DNA of 35,944 bases, from positions 1 to 35,944 of the forward strand of contig JAJZCR010000037.1 of assembly GCA_021851715.1 (NCBI GenBank), in the 5' to 3' direction. Numbering within the stretch: position 1 is the first letter of the stretch; the number at the start of each line of letters is the position of its first letter. Source of the stretch: Planctomycetota bacterium. GTDB taxonomy: Bacteria; Planctomycetota; Phycisphaerae; WQYP01. Shown one piece after another: positions 1 through 8,400 of this stretch. The notes below the pieces were generated by a model. The model worked only from the letters and a program-made list of their open reading frames with translations, ran no database searches and was not told the origin of the DNA. The position numbers were made by a program, and so were the translations under genes.

Positions 1-2
1 TT

Positions 3-143
3 GCGGCGGAAAACCACTCCCGACTCAACCGTATCGCCCTGAACCTGCTCAAGCAGGAAAAAAGTGTCAAACTGGGCATCAAGAATAAACGCCTGCTCGC
101 CGGCTGGGACAATCATTACCTCCTCCGACTCATCTCCCATTGA
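3..143 (+). CDS. ISAs1-family transposase, C-terminal fragment (cut by window edge)
   Basis: An open frame enters from the left edge and stops at TGA 141-143, giving the last 46 residues of a protein. The stretch NRIALNLLKQEKSVKLGIK followed by KRLLAGWDNHYLLRL matches the conserved tail of ISAs1-type (H-repeat) DDE transposases, which act on the ends of their own element. Just after the stop, bases 145-159 read GATGCGTTCGCCCTG; this could be the right inverted repeat of the element, but the left end lies outside the window, so this is only a suggestion. Whether the upstream part is intact cannot be judged. The fragment sits about 150 bases before the sugar-operon regulator and may mark the left boundary of that locus. 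Confidence 0.75.
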   Translation, partial: AAENHSRLNRIALNLLKQEKSVKLGIKNKRLLAGWDNHYLLRLISH

Positions 144-256
144 GGATGCGTTCGCCCTGGGCGGCGGGAGCGGCGGCGGGGGGCGGCGGTTATTGTCAGA
201 GGCGGCAACGATGATGTCCTGGGGCGCCCGGCGACGCCACGGTTAAGGATTCATGG

Positions 257-285
257 TTGACAGGCCGTGAACAATCCGGTCAAAT
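257..285 (+). promoter_or_regulatory. Sigma70-type promoter of the sugar operon
   Basis: TTGACA at 257-262 is a perfect -35 box. A 17-base spacer separates it from TCAAAT at 280-285 (4 of 6 matches to TATAAT). The predicted start of transcription, about seven bases downstream, falls on or next to the ATG at 292, so the regulator mRNA may be leaderless. No Shine-Dalgarno sequence precedes that ATG, which agrees. Confidence 0.55.
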
Positions 286-304
286 TAGTTCATGTTTGTT
301 CACG
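266..304. promoter_or_regulatory. Candidate operator: 9-bp inverted repeat over promoter and start codon
   Basis: CGTGAACAA at 266-274 and its exact reverse complement TTGTTCACG at 296-304 are separated by 21 bases. One arm lies in the promoter spacer and the other just past the ATG of the DeoR-type regulator. The half-sites are about three helical turns apart, centre to centre. This is the expected place for an autoregulatory DeoR operator, though which protein binds it is inferred from position only. Confidence 0.5.
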
Positions 305-1071
305 ATCGACATCAGGCCATTCTTCAACGCTTGCTGAAAAAGCCGCGCTGGTCCGTCGATGCACTGCTGCGCGAACTGCCGGTGTCGCGTTCCACCTTGC
401 GCCGTGATCTGGTCGATCTGGAACGGCGCCGATCCGTCATACGCGTCCATGGTGGTGTGATGCGGCCGGATTTCATCCAGGGCGAAGCCACCTTCGACCG
501 CCGACAGCGCCAGCACGAGCAGGAAAAGCAGGACATCGCCCGCCTCGCCGCCCAGATCGTGCCCGACCATGCCACGGTTTATCTGGATGCAGGCACCACG
601 ACTCTGCGGGTGGCTGAACTGCTGTTGCCGCGCCGCCACCTGCGGATTTTTACGCATTCGCTGCGCCTGATGACTTTGGCCACCACGGGCCATGCCGCCA
701 TCACTTGTCTGGGCGGCGAACATCGCCCCGGCAGCGATGCGTTGGTGGGCAACCTGACCTTGAAATGGCTGGAAAATCTCCGTTTTGATGTGGCGGTGAT
801 CGGGGCGTCCGGGGTTGGCGCAGATGGTGCCTTTACCACGGAGCTGTCTGAATGTAGTGTTAAACAGCGAATTATGCAGCGCACCGGGAAAAGCATTTTG
901 GTTTGCGATTCTTCCAAGTGGAATGGCTCGGCGGCGGTGCGCTTCGCCGATTGGAAGGAATTTCACACATGGGTTTCCGATACGGGCCTGCCGGCGTCGG
1001 CGCGGCACTATGCCCGCCGGCATGGCATTCATCTGGAATTGGCCCATCAACAGGAAGGAGCCGCGACATGA
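292..1071 (+). CDS. DeoR-family transcriptional regulator
   Basis: The 259-residue protein has the two-part DeoR layout. A winged helix-turn-helix lies at about residues 5-60, with a recognition helix around SRSTLRRDLVDLERR and the family wing IRVHGG. A C-terminal sugar-phosphate sensor domain carries the DAGTT motif near residue 100. Such proteins usually repress sugar operons and are released by a phosphorylated sugar intermediate. It is the first gene of the operon and overlaps the next gene by four bases (ATGA at 1068-1071), so the two are translationally coupled. The ATG at 292 is the first start after a good promoter, has no ribosome-binding site, and could be read from a leaderless mRNA. 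An inverted repeat across the promoter and start suggests autoregulation. The specific inducer cannot be read from the sequence; an intermediate of lyxose or xylulose metabolism is the natural guess from the neighbours. Confidence 0.9.
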   Translation: MFVHDRHQAILQRLLKKPRWSVDALLRELPVSRSTLRRDLVDLERRRSVIRVHGGVMRPDFIQGEATFDRRQRQHEQEKQDIARLAAQIVPDHATVYLDAGTTTLRVAELLLPRRHLRIFTHSLRLMTLATTGHAAITCLGGEHRPGSDALVGNLTLKWLENLRFDVAVIGASGVGADGAFTTELSECSVKQRIMQRTGKSILVCDSSKWNGSAAVRFADWKEFHTWVSDTGLPASARHYARRHGIHLELAHQQEGAAT

Positions 1072-1748
1072 AGCGATCCGAGGTCAACCAGTATTTGCGC
1101 CAGGCGTTTGAGTTTTTTCAGCAGCACCATTTTCGTCTGCCGCCCTTCGCCGACTGGACACCGGACGACTGGCAGCGGCGGCACAAGGAAGCCGCGTACA
1201 TAATCGCCCGCAAACTGGGGTGGGATGTAACTGATTTTGGCTCGGGCAAGTTTGGTCAATGCGGCCTGCTGCTGTTTACCCTGCGGAACGGCTGCCCCGG
1301 CGATCCGGAAAAGATATATGCTGAAAAGATCATGATCGTTCGCGAAAACCAGTGCACCCCTTTCCATTTTCACTTTCAAAAAACGGAAGACATCATCAAT
1401 CGGGGCGGCGGTACGCTGGTGGTGGAACTGTATAATTCCGACAGCGCGGGCAACTTTACTTCCGGCCAGGTCAGCGTCCGGTGCGACGGTTTGGCCCGCA
1501 GCGTGGCCGGCGGCGGAACCATCATGCTGGACCCCGGCGAAAGCATTACGCTGGTGCCCGGCGTATACCACAGCTTTTACGCCCGGGGCGGCGACGCTCT
1601 GGTCGGCGAGGTGTCCAGTGTGAATGACGACACCATCGACAATCGCTTTCACCAGCCGTTACCCCGCTTTTCGGCAATTGAGGAAAATGAACCTCCGCTG
1701 CGGCTGCTTTGCAGCGACTATGCCCGTTTGGAAGGATCCACCACGTGA
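1068..1748 (+). CDS. D-lyxose isomerase (cupin-type sugar ketol-isomerase)
   Basis: The 226-residue protein carries the family hallmark TPFHFHFQKTEDIINRGGG. His100, His102 and Glu107 are clear candidates for the metal site, and His168 (in VYHSF) supplies the fourth cupin ligand. D-lyxose isomerases interconvert D-lyxose and D-xylulose using a divalent metal, usually Mn2+, and many also accept D-mannose/D-fructose. Length fits the family. The start at 1068 is supported by AGGAAGGAG at 1052-1060 and by the ATGA overlap with the upstream regulator; a longer in-frame extension upstream would lie inside the regulator gene. Its own stop overlaps the GTG start of the next gene. It is the most specific enzyme in the operon and therefore the best clue to its substrate. 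Mannose or another aldose remains possible as the true substrate. Confidence 0.88.
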   Translation: MKRSEVNQYLRQAFEFFQQHHFRLPPFADWTPDDWQRRHKEAAYIIARKLGWDVTDFGSGKFGQCGLLLFTLRNGCPGDPEKIYAEKIMIVRENQCTPFHFHFQKTEDIINRGGGTLVVELYNSDSAGNFTSGQVSVRCDGLARSVAGGGTIMLDPGESITLVPGVYHSFYARGGDALVGEVSSVNDDTIDNRFHQPLPRFSAIEENEPPLRLLCSDYARLEGSTT

Positions 1749-2846
1749 CAAAAACTCTGGATACTCAATTGGCGGCTCTGGCCCATGACCGCTTCGGCAA
1801 GGCGTTTATTCTGGCGGATGCCAAAGACGCCGACATGGCCCTGGGCATTGCTTCGCCCGGACCCAATCCGCAGGCGGCCGCGGATGGCTTTCCCAGCCGG
1901 ACGATGACCGAATACCGATCGCACATTCGGGAAGTTATCGCCCAGGGGCTGGTGGATATTATGCTGATGAGCTGTTCCACCAGCGATGAATTGACGCTTC
2001 GCCAGCGACTTTTCGATAATTCCGCAATCACCCCCGCGGTCCGCGCCAACGATACCACGGATATTCATCTATGCCGGGGGGCGGGTTATGCCGGCAGTCC
2101 GGCGGTGCCATTTTCCTCCGCCACGATTGATTTGATTCAGACCGGCCAGGTGGATGGTGCGGCCGCGGATCGTGGCCGTGGAGCCAATCTGGGCCTCTAT
2201 TCGGTCACCTTCAACAACCTGCCCGACTACGACCTGCAAACGATGCAAGCCTACAAGATGTTCCGGTTGGAGGCTCAGGCCAAGGGATTCCGGCATTTCC
2301 TGGAAGTGTTTGATCCCAATGTGCCTCCCAACACACATCGCATTGCGCCGGAACTCATCGGCGGATTTATCAACGACCATATTTGCCGGCTGCTGGCGGG
2401 TGTGCCCCGGGCGGCCCGGCCGATATTTTTTGAAAATTGTTTATCATGGGCCCCGTTACATGGAAGAACTGTGCCGCTACGATGAATCCATCATTGTGGG
2501 GGTTTTGGGCGGCAGCGCCGGCACCACGTATGATGCGTTCAAGCTGCTTTTTGATGCGAAAAAATATGGAGCCCGCGCGGCCCTGTTCGGCCGCAAAATC
2601 AATCATGCCGAGCATCAACTGTCCTTTGTCGAAATGTTACGTACCGTGGCGGATGGGAATATCACGCCGGAAGAGGCTGTTCGCGCTTACCACGGTAAAT
2701 TGCAGGACCTGGGCATCGCCCCGCACCGCCGTCTGCATCAGGATTTACAGGCCACCAGCGGCATTTCCCGTTATGGTGCCGGGACTGCGGGCAGTTCAGC
2801 ACCCGCGTTTCGCCGTAGCGCGGGCAACATCGACGATTCGGATTAA
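1745..2846 (+). pseudogene. Class I aldolase-like protein, interrupted by a single frameshift
   Basis: Two overlapping frames together give one TIM-barrel aldolase-like protein of about 366 residues. The first runs from GTG 1745 (GTGA overlap with the isomerase stop, GGAAGGA upstream) to about 2430. The second continues from there to TAA 2846. The change of frame falls in a run of six T at 2426-2431; removing one T joins them smoothly as RPIFLKIVYHGPRYMEEL. The rejoined part contains LKIVY, where the lysine fits the Schiff-base position of class I aldolases, then a phosphate-binding end (GGSAGTTYDA, ALFGRKI) typical of the FbaB/LacD/DeoC group. Read as given, the product would stop at 2485 without that lysine. 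A homopolymer sequencing error is the simplest cause; a real mutation or slippage are alternatives. Exact substrate is unknown. Its place between a ketose-forming isomerase and a kinase suggests cleavage of a ketose 1-phosphate. Confidence 0.7.
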
Positions 2847-2878
2847 CCCTTCAGGATCACCTCCGAGGAAACAAGCCC

Positions 2879-3877
2879 ATGATCCAGCCGCCATCCAGAC
2901 AGTATGATGTGATCGGTATCGGCGTGAGCGCCGTGGACGATACGCTCACCATCGAAAAGTACCCGCAGCCCAATGTTAAAGTGCCGGTGCTGGATTCGAC
3001 GCGCCACGGCGGCGGATTGGCCTGTACGGCCACCGCGGCGGCGGCAGTGCTTGGAGGCCGCACCGCTTTTATCGCCCGTTTCGGCCAAGATGAGCTTTCA
3101 CGCTACATGCGTGAAATTCTTGCCCAGCGCGGTGTGGATGTTGCGCATATCGTCCCTGATTCCGTGGGTCAGCCGTATCATAGCCGCATTCTCATCGATG
3201 CTTCTACCGGCGAACGAACCGTGTTTTACGATCAGCGCCGATTTAAGCAGGTGCGGGCGGAGGACCTGCCCGATACGCTTCTGGCTTCCGCGGCGGTATT
3301 GCTGGTTGATTTTCTGAACTTGCCCAGCCCGATGGACCTGGCCCTGAAGGCCCGCCGTGCCGACGTACCGGTGGTGGTGGACCTGGAGGCCCAGTTGCCC
3401 GAATCCGCAGCATTGGTCAAAGAGGTGGATCACCTGGTGGTGCCGGAGGAATTTGCCCGGTGGCTTACCGGCGAGCAAGACCTGCAAATGGCGTGTGCGG
3501 CCCTGGCCGGGACACCCCGCGCGGCAACCGTGGTAACGGCGGGGGCGAACGGATGCTGGTGGACCGATTCCGCCGCGCGGCCGCCGGTTCATCTGCCCGC
3601 GTTCGCGGTTAAAGCCGTCAGCACCAATGGTTGCGGCGATACTTTCCACGGAGCCTACGCCCTGGCCATCGCCCGCCAACTTACCATCGTAGAAGCGGTG
3701 ATATTTGCTTCGGCCTGCGCCGCCATCAAGGCCGCGGGCGCAGGTGGCGGTTGGGATGCCCTGCCGACGGCCCAGCAGGTGGCTGCGTTTCTGCGTGAAA
3801 GACTCAAGTCTGATCATCCGCACCGGCACATCATCGCGGCGGTGGAAGCGTTGGCCGCAAAGCCCGGCCGGCCATAG
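2879..3877 (+). CDS. PfkB-family carbohydrate kinase
   Basis: The 332-residue protein is a ribokinase-fold sugar kinase. The N-terminal PfkB signature spans about residues 44-75 (HGGGLACTATAAAAVLGG, then RFGQDELS). The C-terminal signature is STNGCGDTFHGAYA at 248-260, with Asp254 as the catalytic base and GCGD in place of the more usual GAGD. It transfers phosphate from ATP to a sugar hydroxyl. The start at 2879 follows GAGGAA at 2865-2870, 32 bases after the aldolase gene. Given a ketose-producing isomerase and an aldolase next door, phosphorylation of a ketopentose at C1, as in ketohexokinase chemistry, is a reasonable inference, but PfkB substrate specificity cannot be deduced from these motifs alone. 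Confidence 0.88.
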   Translation: MIQPPSRQYDVIGIGVSAVDDTLTIEKYPQPNVKVPVLDSTRHGGGLACTATAAAAVLGGRTAFIARFGQDELSRYMREILAQRGVDVAHIVPDSVGQPYHSRILIDASTGERTVFYDQRRFKQVRAEDLPDTLLASAAVLLVDFLNLPSPMDLALKARRADVPVVVDLEAQLPESAALVKEVDHLVVPEEFARWLTGEQDLQMACAALAGTPRAATVVTAGANGCWWTDSAARPPVHLPAFAVKAVSTNGCGDTFHGAYALAIARQLTIVEAVIFASACAAIKAAGAGGGWDALPTAQQVAAFLRERLKSDHPHRHIIAAVEALAAKPGRP

Positions 3878-3913
3878 AATAAAACGGCATATTTATTATC
3901 AGGAGTAAGTTCC

Positions 3914-5392
3914 ATGGCAGAAGTACTACCCCAGGTCAAAAAGTTTCTCGCCGATGAACCGCTGCGTTTATACATTGGCGGCAAGTTTGTGCCGGCGGTG
4001 GCCGGCGGCACCTTTGAAACTCGCGATCCCGGTACCGGCCAGGTGCTGGCTCGCGTGGCCGCCGGCGAAGCTGCCGACATAGACGCCGCCGTTGGTGCCG
4101 CCCAACAGGCCTTTCGTCAATCCGGCTGGCCCGATCTTCCCGCCAATGACCGGGCGGTGATTCTGCACCGCCTTGCGGACAAGGTGGATGAACAGGCTGA
4201 TGTTCTGGCCCAGCTTGAATCGCTGGATGTTGGCAAGCCGCTGGGGCAGGCCGCGGGTTTTGATGTTCCCTCGTTAAGCCAGTCGCTGCGTTATTTTGCC
4301 GACCTTATGGTACAGACCCGCCTGCGCGAACCCATCGCCCTGCGGGGCCTGGAAGCGTATACGTATCGCAGTGCGTACGGGGTGTGCGGCTTTATCATTC
4401 CATGGAATTTTCCGCTGCTGCTGCTGGGGTGGAACATCGCCCCCGCTCTGGCGGCCGGCAACACCGTGGTGGTCAAACCCGCCGAAGACACGCCTTTATC
4501 CACCCTTTATTTTTGTCGCCTGGCCGAGATGGCCGGTGTGCCTGCCGGCGTTATGAACGTGGTGCCGGGCTTGGGATCCACTGCCGGCGCGGCTTTGGCC
4601 GCACATTCCGGTCTGGCCCGCATCGCTTTTACCGGTTCGCCCGAGGTCGGCCGCATGGTGGCTGTAGCCGCGGCTAAAAACCTCATTCCCTGCAAGCTTG
4701 AACTCGGCGGCAAGGGTGCCGCGATTATTTTTGATGATGTGGATATTGCCCAGACGGCCGAAAAATTGACCCAGGCCGTGACGCTCAACTGCGGCCAGGT
4801 ATGCTGCACGGCCACCCGCTGGATCATTCACCAGCGCATTTATTCCCAGTTTGTAGATGCAGTGAAAAACAGGATGCTCGCCGTTCGCCTGGGTTACGGC
4901 CTGGACCCTGCCACGGACATGGGACCTGTGGTTTCAGAAAAACAGCGCAGTCGCGTGCTGGGCTATCTGGAAAAAGGTCAGGCGCAGGGGGCGACGGTGG
5001 TTCTACAAGGCGGTACGGATTCTTCGCTTCCCGGCTATTTTGTAAAACCGGCTCTGCTGGCCGGCAACCCGGACAATATCTGCGCCCGCGAGGAAATCTT
5101 CGGTCCAGTGGCCTACTTGATGAAATTTTCCACCCAGGAGCAGGCCATTGAGCTGGTTCATCGCAGTCGCTACGGGCTGGCCAATTCCGTCTGGTCTGCT
5201 GATGTGCCGCGCGCCAGAAAAGTGGCCGAGTCGCTGGTGGCCGGCAATTCCTGGATCAACGCGCATAATATATTTGCGTACGGGCTGCCGTACGCTGGAG
5301 CCAACCTCAGCGGCTTTGGCGGCGGCGTGAACAGTCCGGAAACTCTGCGCGATTACCTGCGGCCGCAGTCCATTGTCCGGCCGTACGGTTAA
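3914..5392 (+). CDS. NAD(P)-dependent aldehyde dehydrogenase
   Basis: The 492-residue protein has the full ALDH superfamily layout. The Rossmann-side motifs PWNFP (163-167) and FTGSPEVG (239-246) are present, Glu263 is in KLELGGKG, and the catalytic Cys297 lies in NCGQVCCT. These enzymes oxidise aldehydes to acids with NAD or NADP. AGGAG at 3901-3905 sets the ATG at 3914, 36 bases after the kinase, so it closes the five-gene operon. If the aldolase yields a short aldehyde such as glycolaldehyde, this enzyme would oxidise it (to glycolate), which would make the operon a complete route. That substrate is inferred. The gene converges with the minus-strand AsmA-like gene 28 bases downstream; no convincing terminator is visible in the gap. 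Confidence 0.92.
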   Translation: MAEVLPQVKKFLADEPLRLYIGGKFVPAVAGGTFETRDPGTGQVLARVAAGEAADIDAAVGAAQQAFRQSGWPDLPANDRAVILHRLADKVDEQADVLAQLESLDVGKPLGQAAGFDVPSLSQSLRYFADLMVQTRLREPIALRGLEAYTYRSAYGVCGFIIPWNFPLLLLGWNIAPALAAGNTVVVKPAEDTPLSTLYFCRLAEMAGVPAGVMNVVPGLGSTAGAALAAHSGLARIAFTGSPEVGRMVAVAAAKNLIPCKLELGGKGAAIIFDDVDIAQTAEKLTQAVTLNCGQVCCTATRWIIHQRIYSQFVDAVKNRMLAVRLGYGLDPATDMGPVVSEKQRSRVLGYLEKGQAQGATVVLQGGTDSSLPGYFVKPALLAGNPDNICAREEIFGPVAYLMKFSTQEQAIELVHRSRYGLANSVWSADVPRARKVAESLVAGNSWINAHNIFAYGLPYAGANLSGFGGGVNSPETLRDYLRPQSIVRPYG

Positions 5393-5420
5393 TGTTGTGC
5401 CGGTGCCACCGGTGCCGCAT

Positions 5421-8400
5421 TTAGTGGAAAAGTCCCTTGAGCAAACCGCCGGCGTTCTTGATCGACTTGCCGATGTCCTTGCCGATATTTTTGAGCGGCT
5501 TTCCGCTTAATTTCAGATGCGGCTGGGAAGTGGTACCCGTGATTTTGAGCGGCAGCGGTACGGCCAGCCCGCCACCGGTTACGCTCACATCGACATCCAG
5601 CGTGTTATCCAAGGCTACCCAGCCCGAAAAGTCCATGCCCATGGAAGCCAGTACAACTTTCATATGCTTGTAGTAGACTTTGCCCGCCTGCAGGTGAAAA
5701 TTGGTGGGTCGAATGCCGCTGTCGCTTAACCTGGCCTGCCCGCCGGACAACTGTAAAAAATGCTGTGGATTCAGCCCGGCGATCAATGAATAAAGCGGAC
5801 TGTCCGATGTTACATGGGTGGCACTGACCGTGCCGGCCAGAGTACCAACCTCTTTGAGCCGGGCCGACGAGAGGGGGATATCGGCATTGTTAAGCGATAG
5901 ATTCAGCAGGCCGCTGATTTTGGCCACGCCCCCCGCCGGCTTAAAGGACATGCCCCATGAAATCGGCAAAAACTTGAGCACGGAGGAACCCAGGGCGGTG
6001 TTAAGTTCCATATTGTCCACCAGATGCAGGGGTTGACTAAGTACGTATGCCGGGTGTTTGCGGTTCAGATCAATAATTCCCGCAAGATTAATGGTACCGT
6101 GATTGGCCGGGATGCTGCTGGGTATAAGCTGGATCTCGCCCTGGCCCGCCTTGAGGGCGACTTGGCCCGGGCCAAGATTGATACCGTCAATCGAGATGTG
6201 CTGAAATGCAAAATCCGTGGCGCCCACGGTAAATTTGCGGAATTGCCGCAGGCCTGTTCCACCGACCCACGGTCCGGAAACAGCCAGCGGCATCACTTCC
6301 CGTCCTTGCATCACAAGTCCGGCCGGCAGCCACGGCGAGAGCAGCGTTTGCAGCCTTTGCAGATCGTAGTGGACCGCGCCGGTAACCGATTCGCTGCCAC
6401 CGATTCCCCATGCCAGCGTGCTGCCCTTGTTGATCACCACGCTGTTGCCGGTACCGCCGGCGGGCGGCTGCTCCGAAATGCCGCAGTTGCTTAAGCACGT
6501 AAACGTATGGGTCTGGAGATTCCCCTGTCCGGCCACGTCCAGAGAGATATTGGTCGGTGCCAGTTGCACTTTGCTGGTAGGTACGGTCAACTGGTAATTG
6601 GCAATGGCCGCGTGGGTATTGACGGCGAACGTCGGGCCTTTGCCGCTGGCTTGGGCGGTAAGCGTGGCCAAACCGTTTAATTGATCTGCCGGCGGCAATT
6701 TCTTGAGTACCGCCAGCAGTGGGCTAAGCAGATGCAGATTCACCTTGGTGGTCAAACCACGGCAAGAAAACTCCGGCCCGGCGGGGGTTTTGGCAAAGCG
6801 CAGCGATTTCGCACAGGCCAGCGTCAGCAGATTATCCGCCGTGGCAATGTTGAGCGGCTTAAGCTCTACACTTTGGTTGGCACCAAGCTTCATGGATCCG
6901 GCCGTATCCAGGGTCAGGCCGGCCTCCTTAAATGTCGCACCGTTGGGCATTTGCCGGGCGGCCAAGGCGAGGTTCTGCAACACCAGGTGCAACGCGGACA
7001 AATTGACCTGCGCGGTGGACAAACTGCCAATCATACTCGAATTCACGATGGTGCCATCCACGCGGTATGGCCCGGTATTGACGGCCAGAGTTTTCATGAT
7101 GGCCGCAATTTTGGTAAGCGACAGGCGCTGAATGGGCAGGTCGAAGGAGGGAATGGAAATGACACCCCCGGCATCTTTGCGGATATCCGCAGTGGCCGGG
7201 CCGATGTCGGCAAACTGGGTATGCAACTCAAAACGGGTACACTGCAAGTTTTGCCAGGCATCGTTGAGCATGGCAGCGCTCATCCGGGCGGCTATGCGAA
7301 TGTCCGGATCGGCATAGGCGGGCTTGCCCGGCATCAGCACCAGCGACGCGTTTTTAATTTCCGTTTTCATCCGGCAGGTCAGCTTGGGCGTGCCCACACC
7401 CGCCAGATGGGCTAAAAGTGTCCAGCGGCCGCTGTCTGCGTAGTTTTGAGTTGAGCTGAATTGCGCCAACTCGTTGGTCAGGGGCTGCAAGTCTGCGGCC
7501 AGAGAGAGCGTATAAGCAGCGGCGGCGGATGGATCAGCCTTGACCTGCACATTGAGCAGCGGGGCAACGGCCGGATTGCCGGTGGCCGTGGACGCCTGCC
7601 GCATCTGGGCCAGCGTCAGCAGCCATTGGGCATTGCGGCGCTGGGCGTCCAGCCCGATCAGCGCTGGATTCATGGAAAAATATCGCTGCTTCATCTGCCC
7701 CTTGACGTTGGAAATGGAAATCTTAACCGCGGCCTGGGCACTCTTCGCCTGGGAGTCAAGCTGGGCCTTCATCTGGACCACGCCACTTTCAATTTTGGCG
7801 TGTTGCTTGCGCAGGGTCAGGGTGTCTGGAAAATCGGCACCCAGCAAGTGCATATCCGCCTGCACAGTGGCTTCCAGGTGGGCGTCGCCCCACAGCGGTT
7901 TATTGGCGGCGATCGCCCGCAGCGTGTTCAATGAGGCATGGCCATGCAACTGCAGGCTTACCGCCTGGCAGAACACGCCCAGTTGATGCACCAGGATATT
8001 CTGCTGTTGCCACGCCACGTTCACGGGAATACGTACCAGGCCCAGTTCCGGATTATCCTGCTTGATAAACGACCCTTGAAAACCACAATTGGCAATCGCC
8101 AGTTGACCGGTCAGGGTGCCATTGCCGGCGGCAGGAGCCGCCAGTTGCAGATCGGCCGAGAGCAACCCGTGTGTCTGCAGCGGCGCATGAAAGCGGTTGA
8201 GTATGGGGTTGAGATAATCCAGGTAAAAATCGCGGATCTTCAGCTTCATGGATCCGGTGATGGCCGTGAACGGCAAAACTGTTTGCGGCCCGAAAACATT
8301 CACGTTGCCGTTCAGGCTTACCAAAGAGGGCGTCTGTGTTCCATGAAGCACGCTGATATGCAGGACGGTATGAATCGGCTGGTCCTGGGTATTAAAGGTA

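Noticed and set aside
5399..5412. CCGGTGCCACCGG between two convergent genes as a terminator.
   Set aside because: The arms leave a one-base loop and no T-run follows.
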